Part shown: piece after piece, positions 33,502 through 44,031 of the stretch
Numbering within the stretch: the first letter of the stretch is position 1
Layout of the letters: the number at the start of each line of letters is the position of its first letter
NCBI RefSeq assembly: GCF_002531575.1
Contig: NZ_NWTI01000005.1
Coordinates: 297,239-361,238 of the forward strand
Direction: 5' to 3'
Length of the DNA: 64,000 nt
Source of the DNA: Bradyrhizobium sp. Y36
GTDB lineage: Bacteria > Pseudomonadota > Alphaproteobacteria > Rhizobiales > Xanthobacteraceae
Position numbers and translations under genes: made by a program
Notes under the pieces: model-generated
What the model was told of the DNA's origin: nothing
The model's database searches: none
The model's input: the letters and a program-made list of their open reading frames with translations, nothing else

Positions 33502-33670
33502 GGCAAGGACAACGCGCCCAAAATAGAGGCAAGGACGCCTCGCACCGCGGTCTGATCTGCATCAAGTTGCGGTGCAAAATTCGCTGCAATGTTGGGACCG
33601 TCTCTTCCGCGCGATCAGCGGCGGGGAATACGTCTCAACAGTGGGCGCCGCCGCACGGCGTGATGAACAG

Positions 33671-34738
33671 ATGAACTTTACACCCGGTCGAGTCGTCGCC
33701 GCGATCGCCATCCTGCTCGCGGGCGGCGGCTATTACTATTGGCAGCATCGCGATACCAACACGCTGCCGGCAGGATTCGCTCGCGGCAATGGCCGCATCG
33801 AAGCGGTCGAGATCGACATCGCGACCAAGACGCCGGGCCGGATCCGCGAGATCCTGGTGGGCGAAGGCGACTTCGTGCGCGCGGGCCAGGTTCTGGCGCG
33901 CATGGACACCGAGCAATTGCAGGCCCAGCGCCGCCAGGCCGAGGCGCAGCTGCAGCGCGCCGCCATCAACGTCGAGACGGCGAAGAGCCTGGTGAACCAG
34001 CGCGAGGCCGAACGCAAGGCGGCCGAGGCCGTGGTCGACCAGCGCATCGCGCAGCTCGACACCACGAGCCGCAAGCTCGATCGCTCCGAACAATTGATCA
34101 GGACCAGCGCCGTGTCGCAGCAGGTCCTGGACGACGACCGCTCCGCCAATGCCACGGCGAAGGCGGCGCTCGCCGCATCCCATGCGCAGGTCGCGGCATC
34201 CGAGGCCGCGATCAGCTCCGCCCGCGCCATGGTGATCGACGCCGGCGCTTCGGTCGACGCCGCAAAGGCCGCGATCGAAAGCATCAATGCCGACCTCAAC
34301 GACAGCGTGCTCAAGGCGCCGCGCGACGGCCGCGTGCAGTATCGCGTGTCGCAGCCGGGCGAGGTGCTGGCCGCCGGCGGCCGCGTCCTCAACATGGTCG
34401 ATCTTGGCGACGTCTACATGACGTTCTTCCTGCCGACGGCCGACGCCGGCCGCGTCGCGATCGGTGCGGAGGTCCGCCTCGTGCTCGACGCCATCCCGCA
34501 ATATGTGATCCCCGCCAAGGCCACCTTCGTCGCCGACGTCGCGCAATTCACGCCCAAGACGGTCGAGACCGAGGAGGAGAGGCAGAAGCTGATGTTCCGC
34601 ATCAAGGCGCATATCGCACCCGATCTGCTGCGCCAGCACATCGAGCATGTGAAGACCGGCCTGCCCGGCATGGCCTATGTGCAGCTCGATCCAGCCGCGC
34701 AATGGCCCGACAACCTCAAGATCAAGCTGACGAGATGA
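33671..34738 (+). CDS. HlyD family periplasmic adaptor subunit (YhiI-like)
   Basis: The protein has 355 residues, the same length as E. coli YhiI. An N-terminal membrane anchor (residues 6-23, [19 protein letters not shown]) is followed by a biotinyl-lipoyl half motif ([24 protein letters not shown]), a long alpha-helical hairpin (residues about 75-205, rich in Ala, Gln and Glu), and the second half [24 protein letters not shown]. It connects the inner-membrane ABC pump to an outer-membrane channel. The ABC gene starts inside its stop codon (ATGA). Confidence 0.93.
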   Translation: MNFTPGRVVAAIAILLAGGGYYYWQHRDTNTLPAGFARGNGRIEAVEIDIATKTPGRIREILVGEGDFVRAGQVLARMDTEQLQAQRRQAEAQLQRAAINVETAKSLVNQREAERKAAEAVVDQRIAQLDTTSRKLDRSEQLIRTSAVSQQVLDDDRSANATAKAALAASHAQVAASEAAISSARAMVIDAGASVDAAKAAIESINADLNDSVLKAPRDGRVQYRVSQPGEVLAAGGRVLNMVDLGDVYMTFFLPTADAGRVAIGAEVRLVLDAIPQYVIPAKATFVADVAQFTPKTVETEEERQKLMFRIKAHIAPDLLRQHIEHVKTGLPGMAYVQLDPAAQWPDNLKIKLTR

Positions 34739-37506
34739 GCACGACTGCCGCAGCCGAAGCACCGGCTGCCGACGGCAGCGTGGTGCATCTGGAAGGCGTG
34801 GGCCTGAGCTACGGCAAGGCCCGGGCGCTCGAGTCCATCACGCTCGACCTGCCGGCCGGGTGCATGGTCGGATTGATCGGCCCCGACGGCGTCGGCAAAT
34901 CCAGCCTGCTGTCGCTGATCGCCGGAGCCCGCGCGATTCAGGACGGACGCATCCACGTGCTCGGCGGCGACATGGCGAGTTCGCGCCATCGCCGCAACGT
35001 GTGCCCCGACATCGCCTACATGCCGCAGGGGCTCGGCAAGAACCTGTATCCGACGCTGTCGGTGTTCGAGAACATCGACTTCTTCGGCCGCCTGTTCGGA
35101 CATGACAAATTAGAACGGGACAGGCGGATCGCCGGCCTGCTGCGCGACACCGGCCTCACGCCCTTCGCCGACCGGCCCGCTGCAAAGCTCTCCGGCGGCA
35201 TGAAGCAGAAGGTCGGCCTGTGCTGCGCGCTGATCCACGATCCCGAACTCCTGATCCTGGACGAGCCGACCACCGGCGTCGATCCGCTCTCGCGGCGCCA
35301 GTTCTGGGAGTTGATCGCCTCCATCCGCGCCAGCCGGCCCGGCATGAGCGTGATCGTCTCGACCGCCTATATGGAAGAGGCGGCGCAGTTCGACGTCCTG
35401 ATCGCGATGAACGCCGGCCGGGTGCTCGCGACCGGAACGCCCGCCGAGCTCAGGCGGCAGACCGGGGCCGATACGCTCGATGAGGCCTTCATCCGCCTCC
35501 TGCCCGAAGCCGATCGCGGCAACCATGCCGATGTCGTCATCCCGCCGCGGAGCGAGGACCACGAGGAGATCGCGATCGAGGCCGATCACCTGACCCGGCG
35601 ATTCAGCGGCTTCGTGGCCGTCGACGACGTCAGCTTCCGCATCAGGAAGGGCGAGATCTTCGGCTTCCTCGGCTCCAACGGCTGCGGCAAGACCACGACC
35701 ATGAAGATGCTCACCGGCCTCCTGCCGGTCAGCGAGGGCACCGCGCGACTGTTCGGCAACACCATCGATGCCGGCGACATGTCGGTGCGGCGGCGCATCG
35801 GCTACATGTCGCAGGGCTTCTCGCTCTATTCGGAGCTCACGGTCGCGCAAAATCTCGATCTGCATGCGCGGCTGTTCGAGCTGCCGGCGGAGACCATCGG
35901 CCCGCGCATCAGCGAGATGGTCGCCCGGTTCGATCTTGCCGACGTCGTCGATTCCCTGCCCGATGCGCTACCGCTCGGCCTGCGGCAACGATTGTCGCTC
36001 GCGGTGGCGATGATCCACGCGCCGGACATTCTCATCCTCGACGAGCCGACCTCCGGCGTCGATCCGGTCGCGCGCGACCAGTTCTGGCAAATCCTCGCCG
36101 AGCTCTCGCGCAAGGACAACGTCACCATCTTCGTCTCGACCCATTTCATGAACGAGGCCGAGCGCTGCGACCGGGTTTCGCTGATGCATGCCGGCAAGGT
36201 GCTGACGTCGGACACGCCTGCGGCGATCGTGGCGGCGCGCGGCACCGCGACGCTGGAGCAGGCCTTCATCGCCTGCCTGGAAGAGGCGATCGCCGGCACT
36301 GCGGATGCCGCCATCCAGCCGGCACCCGCACCGGCCGTGCCGACCGAGACGGCGTCGCCACCACGCAAGCGCGGCATGAGGTTCAATCTGACCCGCATGC
36401 TCGCCTATTCCCGGCGCGAGGCGCTCGAGCTGCGGCGCGACCCGATCCGCGCGACGCTCGCCATTCTCGGCAGCGTGCTGCTGCTGTTCGTGCTCGGCTA
36501 CGGCATCAGCATGGACGTCGAGAACCTGACCTTCGCCGTGCTCGACCGCGACGACAGCGCGATCAGCCGCGACTACAGCCTCCAGATCGCGGGATCGCGC
36601 TATTTCACGCAAAAATCCCCCATCATCGACTATGCGGATCTCGATCGCCGCATGCGTGCCGGCGAGATCGGCCTCGCCATCGAGCTGCCGCCCGGCTTCG
36701 GCCGCGACGTCAGCCGCGGCCGCCACGTCGAGATCGGCGCCTGGGTCGACGGCGCCAATCCGACGCGGGCCGAAACACTGCGCTCCTACGCCCAGGCGAT
36801 CCACGCCACCTGGCTCGCGCAGAAGGGCCGCGAGCTCTATGGCGAGGCGGCGATCGCCGGATCCTACCAGCTCCAGCTGCGCTACCGCTACAATCCCGAC
36901 GTCATCAGCGTCGTCGCCATGGCGCCGGGCATCATCCCGCTGCTGCTGGTCATGATTCCGGCCGTGCTCGCCGCGCTCGCGGTGGTGCGCGAGAAGGAGC
37001 TCGGCTCGATCGTCAATTTCTACGTGACGCCGGTGACGCGGCTGGAATTCCTGCTCGGCACGCAGCTGCCCTATGTCGTGCTCGCATTCGGAAACTTCCT
37101 CCTCCTCGTCGGCTTCGCCCTCGTCGTCTTCCGTGTCCCCTTCACCGGAAGCTTTCCGACCTACGCGCTCGCCGCACTGCTCTATGTCACGGCGACGACC
37201 GGCATGGGACTGGTGATCTCGGCCTTCATGAACAGCCAGATCGCGGCCCTGTTCGGCACCGTTCTGGTCACGCTGATTCCGGCCATCCAGTATTCCGGGC
37301 TGATCGATCCGGTTTCATCGCTACAGGGAGCGGGCGCGCTGATTGGACGGCTCTATCCCACCACCTATTTCGTCACGATCTCGCGCGGCACCTTCTCCAA
37401 GGGCTTGGCGTTCGACACCCTCCACAACGATCTCCTGGCACTCGCCATCATGGTCCCCATCCTGGTGATTGCCGGCGCGATGCTGCTGAAGAAACAGGCT
37501 CGCTGA
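34735..37506 (+). CDS. rbbA: RbbA-type ABC protein with two ATPase domains fused to a permease
   Basis: The protein has 923 residues (E. coli RbbA has 911). ATPase domain 1 has GPDGVGKSS near residue 49, LSGGMKQK near 152 and [13 protein letters not shown] near 171. ATPase domain 2 has GSNGCGKTT near residue 312 and [13 protein letters not shown] near 431, but its signature is LPLGLRQRL instead of LSGGQ. The C-terminal third is an ABC-2-type permease with one early membrane segment (about 578-597), a large periplasmic loop and five to six segments from residue 730 on. It acts with the adaptor upstream and the second permease downstream as an efflux pump. Confidence 0.93.
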   Translation: MSTTAAAEAPAADGSVVHLEGVGLSYGKARALESITLDLPAGCMVGLIGPDGVGKSSLLSLIAGARAIQDGRIHVLGGDMASSRHRRNVCPDIAYMPQGLGKNLYPTLSVFENIDFFGRLFGHDKLERDRRIAGLLRDTGLTPFADRPAAKLSGGMKQKVGLCCALIHDPELLILDEPTTGVDPLSRRQFWELIASIRASRPGMSVIVSTAYMEEAAQFDVLIAMNAGRVLATGTPAELRRQTGADTLDEAFIRLLPEADRGNHADVVIPPRSEDHEEIAIEADHLTRRFSGFVAVDDVSFRIRKGEIFGFLGSNGCGKTTTMKMLTGLLPVSEGTARLFGNTIDAGDMSVRRRIGYMSQGFSLYSELTVAQNLDLHARLFELPAETIGPRISEMVARFDLADVVDSLPDALPLGLRQRLSLAVAMIHAPDILILDEPTSGVDPVARDQFWQILAELSRKDNVTIFVSTHFMNEAERCDRVSLMHAGKVLTSDTPAAIVAARGTATLEQAFIACLEEAIAGTADAAIQPAPAPAVPTETASPPRKRGMRFNLTRMLAYSRREALELRRDPIRATLAILGSVLLLFVLGYGISMDVENLTFAVLDRDDSAISRDYSLQIAGSRYFTQKSPIIDYADLDRRMRAGEIGLAIELPPGFGRDVSRGRHVEIGAWVDGANPTRAETLRSYAQAIHATWLAQKGRELYGEAAIAGSYQLQLRYRYNPDVISVVAMAPGIIPLLLVMIPAVLAALAVVREKELGSIVNFYVTPVTRLEFLLGTQLPYVVLAFGNFLLLVGFALVVFRVPFTGSFPTYALAALLYVTATTGMGLVISAFMNSQIAALFGTVLVTLIPAIQYSGLIDPVSSLQGAGALIGRLYPTTYFVTISRGTFSKGLAFDTLHNDLLALAIMVPILVIAGAMLLKKQAR

Positions 37507-37507
37507 C

Positions 37508-38620
37508 ATGCGCTTCGACAACGTATTTCGGCTCGGGATCAAGGAACTGCGCGGCCTGGTGCGCGACCCCATGCTGCTCGTGCTGATCGTCTATTCCTTC
37601 ACGCTGGCGGTCTATGCCGGCGCCAAGGCGCTGCCGGAGACGCTGAACCGCGCCGCCATCGCGGTCGTCGACGAGGACCATTCGCCGATCTCGACCCGCA
37701 TCGAGATGGCGTTCACCCCGCCCTATTTCTCCGAGCCGCGCCTGATCTCGCAGTACGAGATGGACCGGAGGATGGACGCCGGCCTCGACACCTTCGCGCT
37801 CGACATCCCGCCCGACTTCCAGCGCGACCTGCTGGCGCGTAAATCGCCCACGATCCAGCTCAACGTCGATGCCACCCGCATCTCGCAGGCGTTCAACGGC
37901 GGCGGCTATATCGAGCAGATCGTCAGCGCGGAGGTCGCCGAATTCCTGGCCCACACGCGCAACGCCCAGGCCGTGCCGATCGAGCTGGCGCTGCGGGCCC
38001 GGTTCAATCCGGAGCTGAAGAAATCCTGGTTCGGCGCCATCGACCACGTGATTACCTCGATCACCATGCTCTCGATCATCCTGACCGGCGCGGCGCTGAT
38101 CCGCGAGCGCGAGCACGGCACGATCGAGCACCTCCTGGTGATGCCGGTCACGCCGCTGGAGATCATGGTGAGCAAGGTCTGGTCGATGGGCGCCGTGGTG
38201 CTGGTCGCCTCCGCGCTGTCGATCGCCTTCGTCGTCAAGGGATGGCTCCAGGTCACGATCGACGGCTCGCTGGCGCTGTTCCTGGTCGGCGCCGCGCTGA
38301 TGCTGTTTGCGACCACCAGCATGGGCATCTTTCTTGCGACCGTCGCCGGCTCGATGCCGCAGTTCGGACTGCTGCTGATCATGATCCTGCTGCCGCTGCA
38401 GACCCTGTCGGGCAGCATGACGCCGCGCGAGAGCATGCCGCAATTCGTCCAGGACATCATGCTGGCGGCGCCCAACACCCATTTCGTGATGCTGGCCCAG
38501 GCGATCCTGTTCCGCGGCGCGGGCCTCGAGGCCGTATGGCCGCAGCTGGTCGCGCTCGCCCTGATCGGCGGCGTCTTCTTCGTGATCGCGCTGCGCCGGT
38601 TCCGCGCATTCCTGGCTTGA
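37508..38620 (+). CDS. ABC-2 type permease (YhhJ-like)
   Basis: The protein has 370 residues. One membrane segment near residues 20-40 (MLLVLIVYSFTLAVYAGAKA) precedes a large extracytoplasmic domain (to about residue 175), and five further segments follow (TSITMLSIILTGAALI, MGAVVLVASALSIAFVV and others), as in YhhJ and other ABC-2 permeases. It starts two bases after the fused ATPase-permease gene, giving the order adaptor, double ATPase-permease, permease known from E. coli yhiI-rbbA-yhhJ. The exported compound is unknown. Confidence 0.93.
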   Translation: MRFDNVFRLGIKELRGLVRDPMLLVLIVYSFTLAVYAGAKALPETLNRAAIAVVDEDHSPISTRIEMAFTPPYFSEPRLISQYEMDRRMDAGLDTFALDIPPDFQRDLLARKSPTIQLNVDATRISQAFNGGGYIEQIVSAEVAEFLAHTRNAQAVPIELALRARFNPELKKSWFGAIDHVITSITMLSIILTGAALIREREHGTIEHLLVMPVTPLEIMVSKVWSMGAVVLVASALSIAFVVKGWLQVTIDGSLALFLVGAALMLFATTSMGIFLATVAGSMPQFGLLLIMILLPLQTLSGSMTPRESMPQFVQDIMLAAPNTHFVMLAQAILFRGAGLEAVWPQLVALALIGGVFFVIALRRFRAFLA

Positions 38621-38636
38621 GGCGCGCGGTGCGGCG

Positions 38637-39125
38637 CTAGAGCTTGTGCCCTTTCTGGCGCAGCGCCTCGATCAGGCGCTGCTTCAGGTCGTCGGCGGCC
38701 TTCTGGCTGACGTCCTGTCCGATCTGCGCACCGGCCTGCGCCAGCGCGTCCGACTTCTCCAGGAACTTCCTCCCGGCCGGCTGGGCATAGAACGCCTCGA
38801 TCTGGCGCAGCTCGTCCGCGCTGAAGTTTTGGGCATAGAGCGCTGCGACCTGGTCGATCATCGATGCCAGCAACGGGGCGTAGATCTCGGAGCCGGGCGC
38901 CGTCATCGCGTCATAGTCGCGCTCGATCTCCGGCCTGTCCTGCGCGACCAGCGGCCGGAGCCTGAGCAGGAGCTGCGGCAACTGCGCGCGATACTGGTCG
39001 GCGATCTTCAAGGTGAGGACGAGCTTGCGGGCCGCGCTCATCGCCTCGGGGGCGGGTCCTTGCGCGGAAGCACCGCAGACCAGGAGCAGGAGGACGCCGG
39101 TGACGGTCAACACGCGTCTGGACAT
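38637..39125 (-). CDS. Secreted DUF2059 domain protein
   Basis: The protein has 162 residues. MSRRVLTVTGVLLLLVCGAS is a signal peptide. The DUF2059 part (residues about 80-145) contains YAQNFSADELRQIEAFYAQP and GRKFLEKSDALAQAG. The family is periplasmic with unknown function. GGAG six bases before the ATG at 39125 decides the start over the ATG four codons upstream. It ends 16 bases from the convergent permease gene and lies 25 bases downstream of opgC, so it may be cotranscribed with opgC. Confidence 0.88.
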   Translation of the reverse strand: MSRRVLTVTGVLLLLVCGASAQGPAPEAMSAARKLVLTLKIADQYRAQLPQLLLRLRPLVAQDRPEIERDYDAMTAPGSEIYAPLLASMIDQVAALYAQNFSADELRQIEAFYAQPAGRKFLEKSDALAQAGAQIGQDVSQKAADDLKQRLIEALRQKGHKL

Positions 39126-39150
39126 GGATGTCTCCATTGGCTGGCGATGC

Positions 39151-40368
39151 TCAATGCGCCGCGGGCGCTGCGGCAGCGGTCGTCGCCGTCGCATTGTCCA
39201 GCGCCGCCTCGTCCTCCTCGACCTCGGTCACCTTCACGAACAGGTTCGGTACGCGCTCGGCCCGGTCGAGCAGCCAGGCCGCGCCGATCATGATGACGAT
39301 GCCGAGCGCGGAGACCGCGAGCTGCTCGAAGATGCCCCTGGTGTACTGCGTCAGGATCCAGTGCGCCGAGAACGACAGGAAGACGCCGAGGCAGAAGATC
39401 GGCAGTGAATGCTGGCCGCAGAGGATGATCGGCCGCAGCCAAACCCCGTGCAGCGCACGCGATTTGCGCGAGATGAAGTGAGTGACCCAGATCGCCAAAG
39501 CGAGGAAATGCGTGAGGCGCAGCATGTCGAGGTTGGTCTTGTCGATCGGGTAGATCGACTTGATCATCCATTTGGGGATCAGCGCCTCGAGCGCATGGAT
39601 GTGCCAGGTCATCACGATGAGAAGGGCGAAGACGAGCCAGGCCGCCGCCAGTGCCATCGCCGTCCTCGACCAGACCCATCTTGCGATCGTGTCGACCTGT
39701 CCGATGCCGCACCAGGCCGCGAACACGAACATCAGCTGCCAGCAGAACGGGTTGAAGTACCATTTCGTGCCGGGGGGATAGGAGGCGATGTTCCAGTCGA
39801 ACCAGCGCGACAGGACGTAGAGCAGGACGGAGCCGGCAAGCGTCAGGTTCGGCCGGCGCACCAGGCACCACACGACGAAGGGCGAGGCGACCACCAGCGC
39901 GATGTAGAGCGGCAGAACGTCGAGGTTGACCGGCTTGTATTTCAGCACAATCGCCTGCCCGATCAGTTCGTCCGGATGCGACAGGAAATTGAAGACGTTG
40001 AACTCGTGCGCGTACATCGGATTGTCGAAACGGCGCACGGTCCGCGCGATCTGCGCCGTGAACAGCAGGAACAACATGATGTGGGCGACATACAATTCGG
40101 CCGCACGCCGCCACAGCCGCTTGGCGGCCGCGAGAAACCAGCCGCCCGCGATGACGGGCCCGTAGATCCAGCCGACCAGATAGCCCGAAATGAACACGAA
40201 GAATTCGGCAGCGTCGCTGAAGCCGTAATTGCGCAGGGTCAGCCAGGCCACGACGTCCTGCGGGATGTGGTCGAGGAAGATCATCCACAGGCCGATGCCG
40301 CGGAAGAGATCGAGCCGCAGGTCGCGCTCGACCGGCGACAACAGAGCTGAGTGGTTCCGGGTGATCAT
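39151..40368 (-). CDS. opgC: OpgC family membrane acyltransferase
   Basis: The protein has 405 residues and about ten membrane segments. It starts with the OpgC pattern RDLRLDLFRGIGLWMIFLDH followed by IPQDVVAWLTLRNYGFSDAAEFFVFISGYLVGW, and contains FLALAIWVTHFISRKSRAL and the ending HWILTQYTRGIFEQLAVSAL. OpgC proteins add succinyl groups to periplasmic glucans; in Bradyrhizobium the glucans are cyclic beta-(1,3)(1,6), and the substituent may differ. No opgGH genes are nearby. The ATG at 40368 is supported by family alignment. Confidence 0.9.
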   Translation of the reverse strand: MITRNHSALLSPVERDLRLDLFRGIGLWMIFLDHIPQDVVAWLTLRNYGFSDAAEFFVFISGYLVGWIYGPVIAGGWFLAAAKRLWRRAAELYVAHIMLFLLFTAQIARTVRRFDNPMYAHEFNVFNFLSHPDELIGQAIVLKYKPVNLDVLPLYIALVVASPFVVWCLVRRPNLTLAGSVLLYVLSRWFDWNIASYPPGTKWYFNPFCWQLMFVFAAWCGIGQVDTIARWVWSRTAMALAAAWLVFALLIVMTWHIHALEALIPKWMIKSIYPIDKTNLDMLRLTHFLALAIWVTHFISRKSRALHGVWLRPIILCGQHSLPIFCLGVFLSFSAHWILTQYTRGIFEQLAVSALGIVIMIGAAWLLDRAERVPNLFVKVTEVEEDEAALDNATATTAAAAPAAH

Positions 40369-40690
40369 GGCCCCGCCTCTCCCGCCGGGCGTCGCGCCAT
40401 CGCGGCGCCGGCAAAATGAGATGCTCGAAAATATCGATAGAAGTCACCTCGCCGTACGGCTGGTACCGACGGTAGCCCACCTTGACCTCGGTGCAAGGGG
40501 CTCCTCGTCAGCACGAAACGCGGCGGCCTCTGCCGCCGGCTTCACCCGGCGCCCATCAAAAAAGTCGAAAACAACCCCATGCACAGTAGAGGCGACCTCC
40601 TAAGTGCTTGCGTTGGCTGTGAAACTCAAATGACGCGTCGGGCAAGATTATCGCCTCGACGGTATGATCACACGCCTGTCCGGGACAGGA
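40369..40690. other. Gene-free intergenic stretch
   Basis: It separates opgC from the end of the cyclase gene, both read leftward, and must hold the opgC promoter. A GC-rich imperfect hairpin is visible around 40518-40550. Nothing coding is supported. Confidence 0.5.
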
Positions 40691-43600
40691 TCAGGTGAAC
40701 TGGTCGCGCCGGGCGAGCATCCCGGTCAACATCGCCTCGGCCTTGCTCTTGAGCGGCTGCGCGCCGCTTTCGGATGCGATCGCGATTGTCCCGCGCAGGG
40801 ACGTGACGATGGCTGCAATGTTGTCCTCGCTGGAGGCAGGCGTCACGATGGCTTCACCGAACAGGGCCTCGGCCTCGAGGCCCGAAAACCCCTGCTGGCG
40901 CGCGGTGTTGCGCGCCTCGCGCAGCATATTTGGCGGCGCCTGAACATCGCCGAGGCGCCAGGTCGCGAGCGCAAGGTAGATCGAGCTGCGCAGCACGGCC
41001 GAGGTATAGCCGACCGCCTTCGCCTCCTCGCGCGCCTCGGTCAGCATGCCGCGTGCCCGGTCGAACAGTCCCTGCTCCAGATAGGCCATGCCGAGATGGC
41101 AGGCGAGCACCGGCACGAACAGCCGGACGCCGTGCTTCTGCGCCAGGACAAAACCGTCTTCGAGAATGGCGGCCGCCGCCGCCGGGTCGTTGCGGCCGAG
41201 CATGAGCCAGCCGCTGCTATAGGCGGCTGCGGCGCGGTCGTAGGGACGGCCCGTCTCCTCGGCGATCGCGGCGGCCTGTCGCTCGAACTGCTCGGCGGCA
41301 TCGAACTCGCCCATGACGGTGCGGGTGAAGCTGTTCATCATGCAGCAGAGCAGGAGGAGAGATCGAGGGGTCGTACCGATCGGAGCGCTGGCTTGCGGGC
41401 CCTCCAGCTGGGCGTGGGCCTCGGTCAGCGTCCGGCCTGCCTCGCGATAGCGGCCGGCGAGGAAATACGCCTGTCCGAGACCGTATCGAGCCAGATTGAG
41501 CCAGCCTGGATTGCCCCACTCTTCCGCGAGGCGAACCACCTCTTCCGAAACCACGACGGCTTCGACAGGCGCTCCGAAGAAGTTCTGTGCGCCTGCCCTG
41601 ACCGTCATGGCGGCGACCTTGCGTTCGATGTCATCGATCGCCCCCGCACGCCGTTCCGCCTCCTTTCCGAGATCCAGCCACTCGGTGACCTGGCCGGACG
41701 CGATGAATGCCGCACGCGCTTCCATCCGCAAATCGATGGCGTCCGCCTCCCGCAAAGGCGTCATCGGCATCTTGTCGAGCGAGCCCATCGCGATCTCGAA
41801 ATAGCTCGCCGCGTCCGAAAACGCCGAGCGGCTCAAGCATTTCCGGCCCGCGCTCCGGCCATGGCTGAACGCCTTGAGCCAATCGCGGGCGCGCACCGCG
41901 TGGTAGCACAGCGCGTCGGGCTCGTCCGCGCCCGCGCCGTCGCTCTCCAGCCTTGCAAGAATGCGCGCGTGAATGTCCTCGCGCACCTTCTCGACCATCG
42001 AATCATAGGTCACCTGACGGACCATCTCGTGCCGAAACTCGAGCACGTCACCCAACTCGCTGTCGATCCTCACCAGCAGTTCGGCGCGGTCGAGCGCCGC
42101 AAGGCAATCCTGGAGGCCATCCTCGGGCAGCTCGAGCAGCGTGCGCAGCATGGCGACGCTCGATCGCGGGCCCAGCGCAGCCGCGACCTGCAAAACCGAA
42201 CGCTCCTGCCGCGACACGCGATCGAGCCGCGCGGCAATCACCCCCTGAATGCTCGAGGGAATGCCAAGCTCCTCGATCGGGCGCATCAGCGCGAGATCGC
42301 CCCATTGGCCGTGGAGCGTTCCACTGTCCCGTAGCCCGCGGCACACTTCTTCGATGAACAGAGGGACATTGGCGGTGTGCGAAATAATCCGGTTCTTCAG
42401 ATCGTCGTTCGCCGTGGAGGGACCGAGCATGTCGGCCAGCATGGCCAACCCCGAATCATCGTCGAGCGGCTGCATCGCCACGATTTCGGCGCGGCAACGC
42501 GCAATCCAGACCGGCATGCCATTTGGCCTGGACGTGAGCAGGACGAGAAGACCCGGCACCTGAAGCGAAGCGATTGTCGCCATGATCGTATCGCTGGCCC
42601 GGTCGAGCCAATGCAGGTCCTCAACCAGGAGGACCGTTCGCTGGCGGCGGGCGATGCCCTCGACGATGGCGCAGCTTGCCTCGGAGATCGCTCGCCCTCG
42701 GGCATGGGGCTCGAGCTGATTCCAAAGCGGATTCGAAATCGGCAGATCGAGCACTGCGTCGAGGGCGCACCTTTGAACCTCCCCAAGATCCTCCCGGGGA
42801 TCGAAGGGCCCGTCGGAGTCCTTTGCAGCGGCCTCCAGGGCCGAGAGCAAGAGGCGCTTGAGCGTGCTGAACGGAGCTCCCTGGAGATTCGGGCTGCACT
42901 CGGCATCGATCAGGCGCCAGCCATCGGGCCTGAGCTCCTGGACGAATTCGTGCGCGAGCCGCGATTTGCCGATGCCGGCGTCGCCGAGCAGCAGAACCAC
43001 CTGTGGGCTCGTCCTGGCGACCTCGACGGCACGGGCCAGCAGCGCCCGCTCCGTCGTCCGATCGACAAATCGCGAGACGCTGCGTGCGCGTCGCACCCGC
43101 CAGCTCGAAAGGTCGCTCGCTCCCACGATGCGGTAGACCGGCACCGACTGATTGAAGCCGCGTAACGGCTTGCCGCCCAGAAACTCGAATCGGACGTGCC
43201 CTTCGGCAAGCTCCTTGCAGGCCTGCGACACATAGATCTGGTTCGCCTCGGCCGCCGCCTCCAGCCGGGCCGCCAGGTGCTGGGCAGCCCCGCCGATCTC
43301 GTAGACCTTGGAAAACTCGCTGGCGACCATGTAGGCAACGACATGGCCGGAGTGGAGACCCACCCGAACCTGAAGCCCGGGGTCGCCGAGGCCCGCGACA
43401 CGCCGGACCAGCTCGATCGCCGCGTGGCAGGCGAGGGGTGCATGATTGTCGTCCGCGATCGGAGCACCGAACACCGCAGAGAGCCCGTCGCCCAATTCCT
43501 TGCTGACGATGCCTCCGAACTGACGCACCGCGCCTCTCATGGCCGCCAACGCGGGCTCCAGGCGCGAGATCGCCTGCTCCGGATCGAGATCGGCAACGAG

Positions 43601-43744
43601 CCCGGTCGAGTCGATGACGTCGGCCCGAAGTATCGTTACGAATCGCCGTTCGCTGTCCGGTTCGGAACGACGCACGGCCACCCCGCATTTGGAGCACCAG
43701 CTGTCGCCTGGGTTGATCGCCGACTGACACGCGGCACAATACAT
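40691..43744 (-). CDS. Class III nucleotide cyclase with zinc ribbon, AAA ATPase and TPR region
   Basis: The protein has 1017 residues. Residues 1-21 are a zinc ribbon (CAACQSAINPGDSWCSKCG). Residues about 33-205 are a class III cyclase domain with both metal aspartates (LRADVIDSTGL and KELGDGLSAVF). Residues about 225-560 form a STAND/AAA-type ATPase with LLLGDAGIGKSRLAHEF and VLLVEDLHWLDRAS. The remainder is helical TPR-like repeats (for example ARYGLGQAYFLAGRYREAGR). Such proteins probably make cAMP under control of a partner sensed by the ATPase-TPR part. The products could gate the K+ channel encoded at 19.2 kb, but that is speculation. Confidence 0.93.
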   Translation of the reverse strand: MYCAACQSAINPGDSWCSKCGVAVRRSEPDSERRFVTILRADVIDSTGLVADLDPEQAISRLEPALAAMRGAVRQFGGIVSKELGDGLSAVFGAPIADDNHAPLACHAAIELVRRVAGLGDPGLQVRVGLHSGHVVAYMVASEFSKVYEIGGAAQHLAARLEAAAEANQIYVSQACKELAEGHVRFEFLGGKPLRGFNQSVPVYRIVGASDLSSWRVRRARSVSRFVDRTTERALLARAVEVARTSPQVVLLLGDAGIGKSRLAHEFVQELRPDGWRLIDAECSPNLQGAPFSTLKRLLLSALEAAAKDSDGPFDPREDLGEVQRCALDAVLDLPISNPLWNQLEPHARGRAISEASCAIVEGIARRQRTVLLVEDLHWLDRASDTIMATIASLQVPGLLVLLTSRPNGMPVWIARCRAEIVAMQPLDDDSGLAMLADMLGPSTANDDLKNRIISHTANVPLFIEEVCRGLRDSGTLHGQWGDLALMRPIEELGIPSSIQGVIAARLDRVSRQERSVLQVAAALGPRSSVAMLRTLLELPEDGLQDCLAALDRAELLVRIDSELGDVLEFRHEMVRQVTYDSMVEKVREDIHARILARLESDGAGADEPDALCYHAVRARDWLKAFSHGRSAGRKCLSRSAFSDAASYFEIAMGSLDKMPMTPLREADAIDLRMEARAAFIASGQVTEWLDLGKEAERRAGAIDDIERKVAAMTVRAGAQNFFGAPVEAVVVSEEVVRLAEEWGNPGWLNLARYGLGQAYFLAGRYREAGRTLTEAHAQLEGPQASAPIGTTPRSLLLLCCMMNSFTRTVMGEFDAAEQFERQAAAIAEETGRPYDRAAAAYSSGWLMLGRNDPAAAAAILEDGFVLAQKHGVRLFVPVLACHLGMAYLEQGLFDRARGMLTEAREEAKAVGYTSAVLRSSIYLALATWRLGDVQAPPNMLREARNTARQQGFSGLEAEALFGEAIVTPASSEDNIAAIVTSLRGTIAIASESGAQPLKSKAEAMLTGMLARRDQFT

Positions 43745-44031
43745 TTCCGTGCCTTCAATATTCGCTGCACCGTCCTTCGACCAGCGCCCGCGAGGAGCCC
43801 GACGCTAGATTACCTATCGGAAGATTCATGGCAATCGAACTTGCGAGCAAGCATGGCCGCATCACCAACCGGCAGATCTCTGGACGAAGCACATTTTCGA
43901 GTGATAGCGTTTCCGCGCGCGAAAATGGGGCCGCGCGTTCTAGGGGGCGCCGAAGGCTTTCGTTCTGGCCAACGAGCTTTGCTGGGCTGCAGGTCACCCT
44001 GATTGGTTGGATCATAGCAAGGGACAAGGCG

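Noticed and set aside
33739..34734. Upstream extension of the RbbA-type frame
   Set aside because: It is the out-of-frame shadow of the HlyD adaptor gene; the ATG at 34735 begins the family-like sequence.
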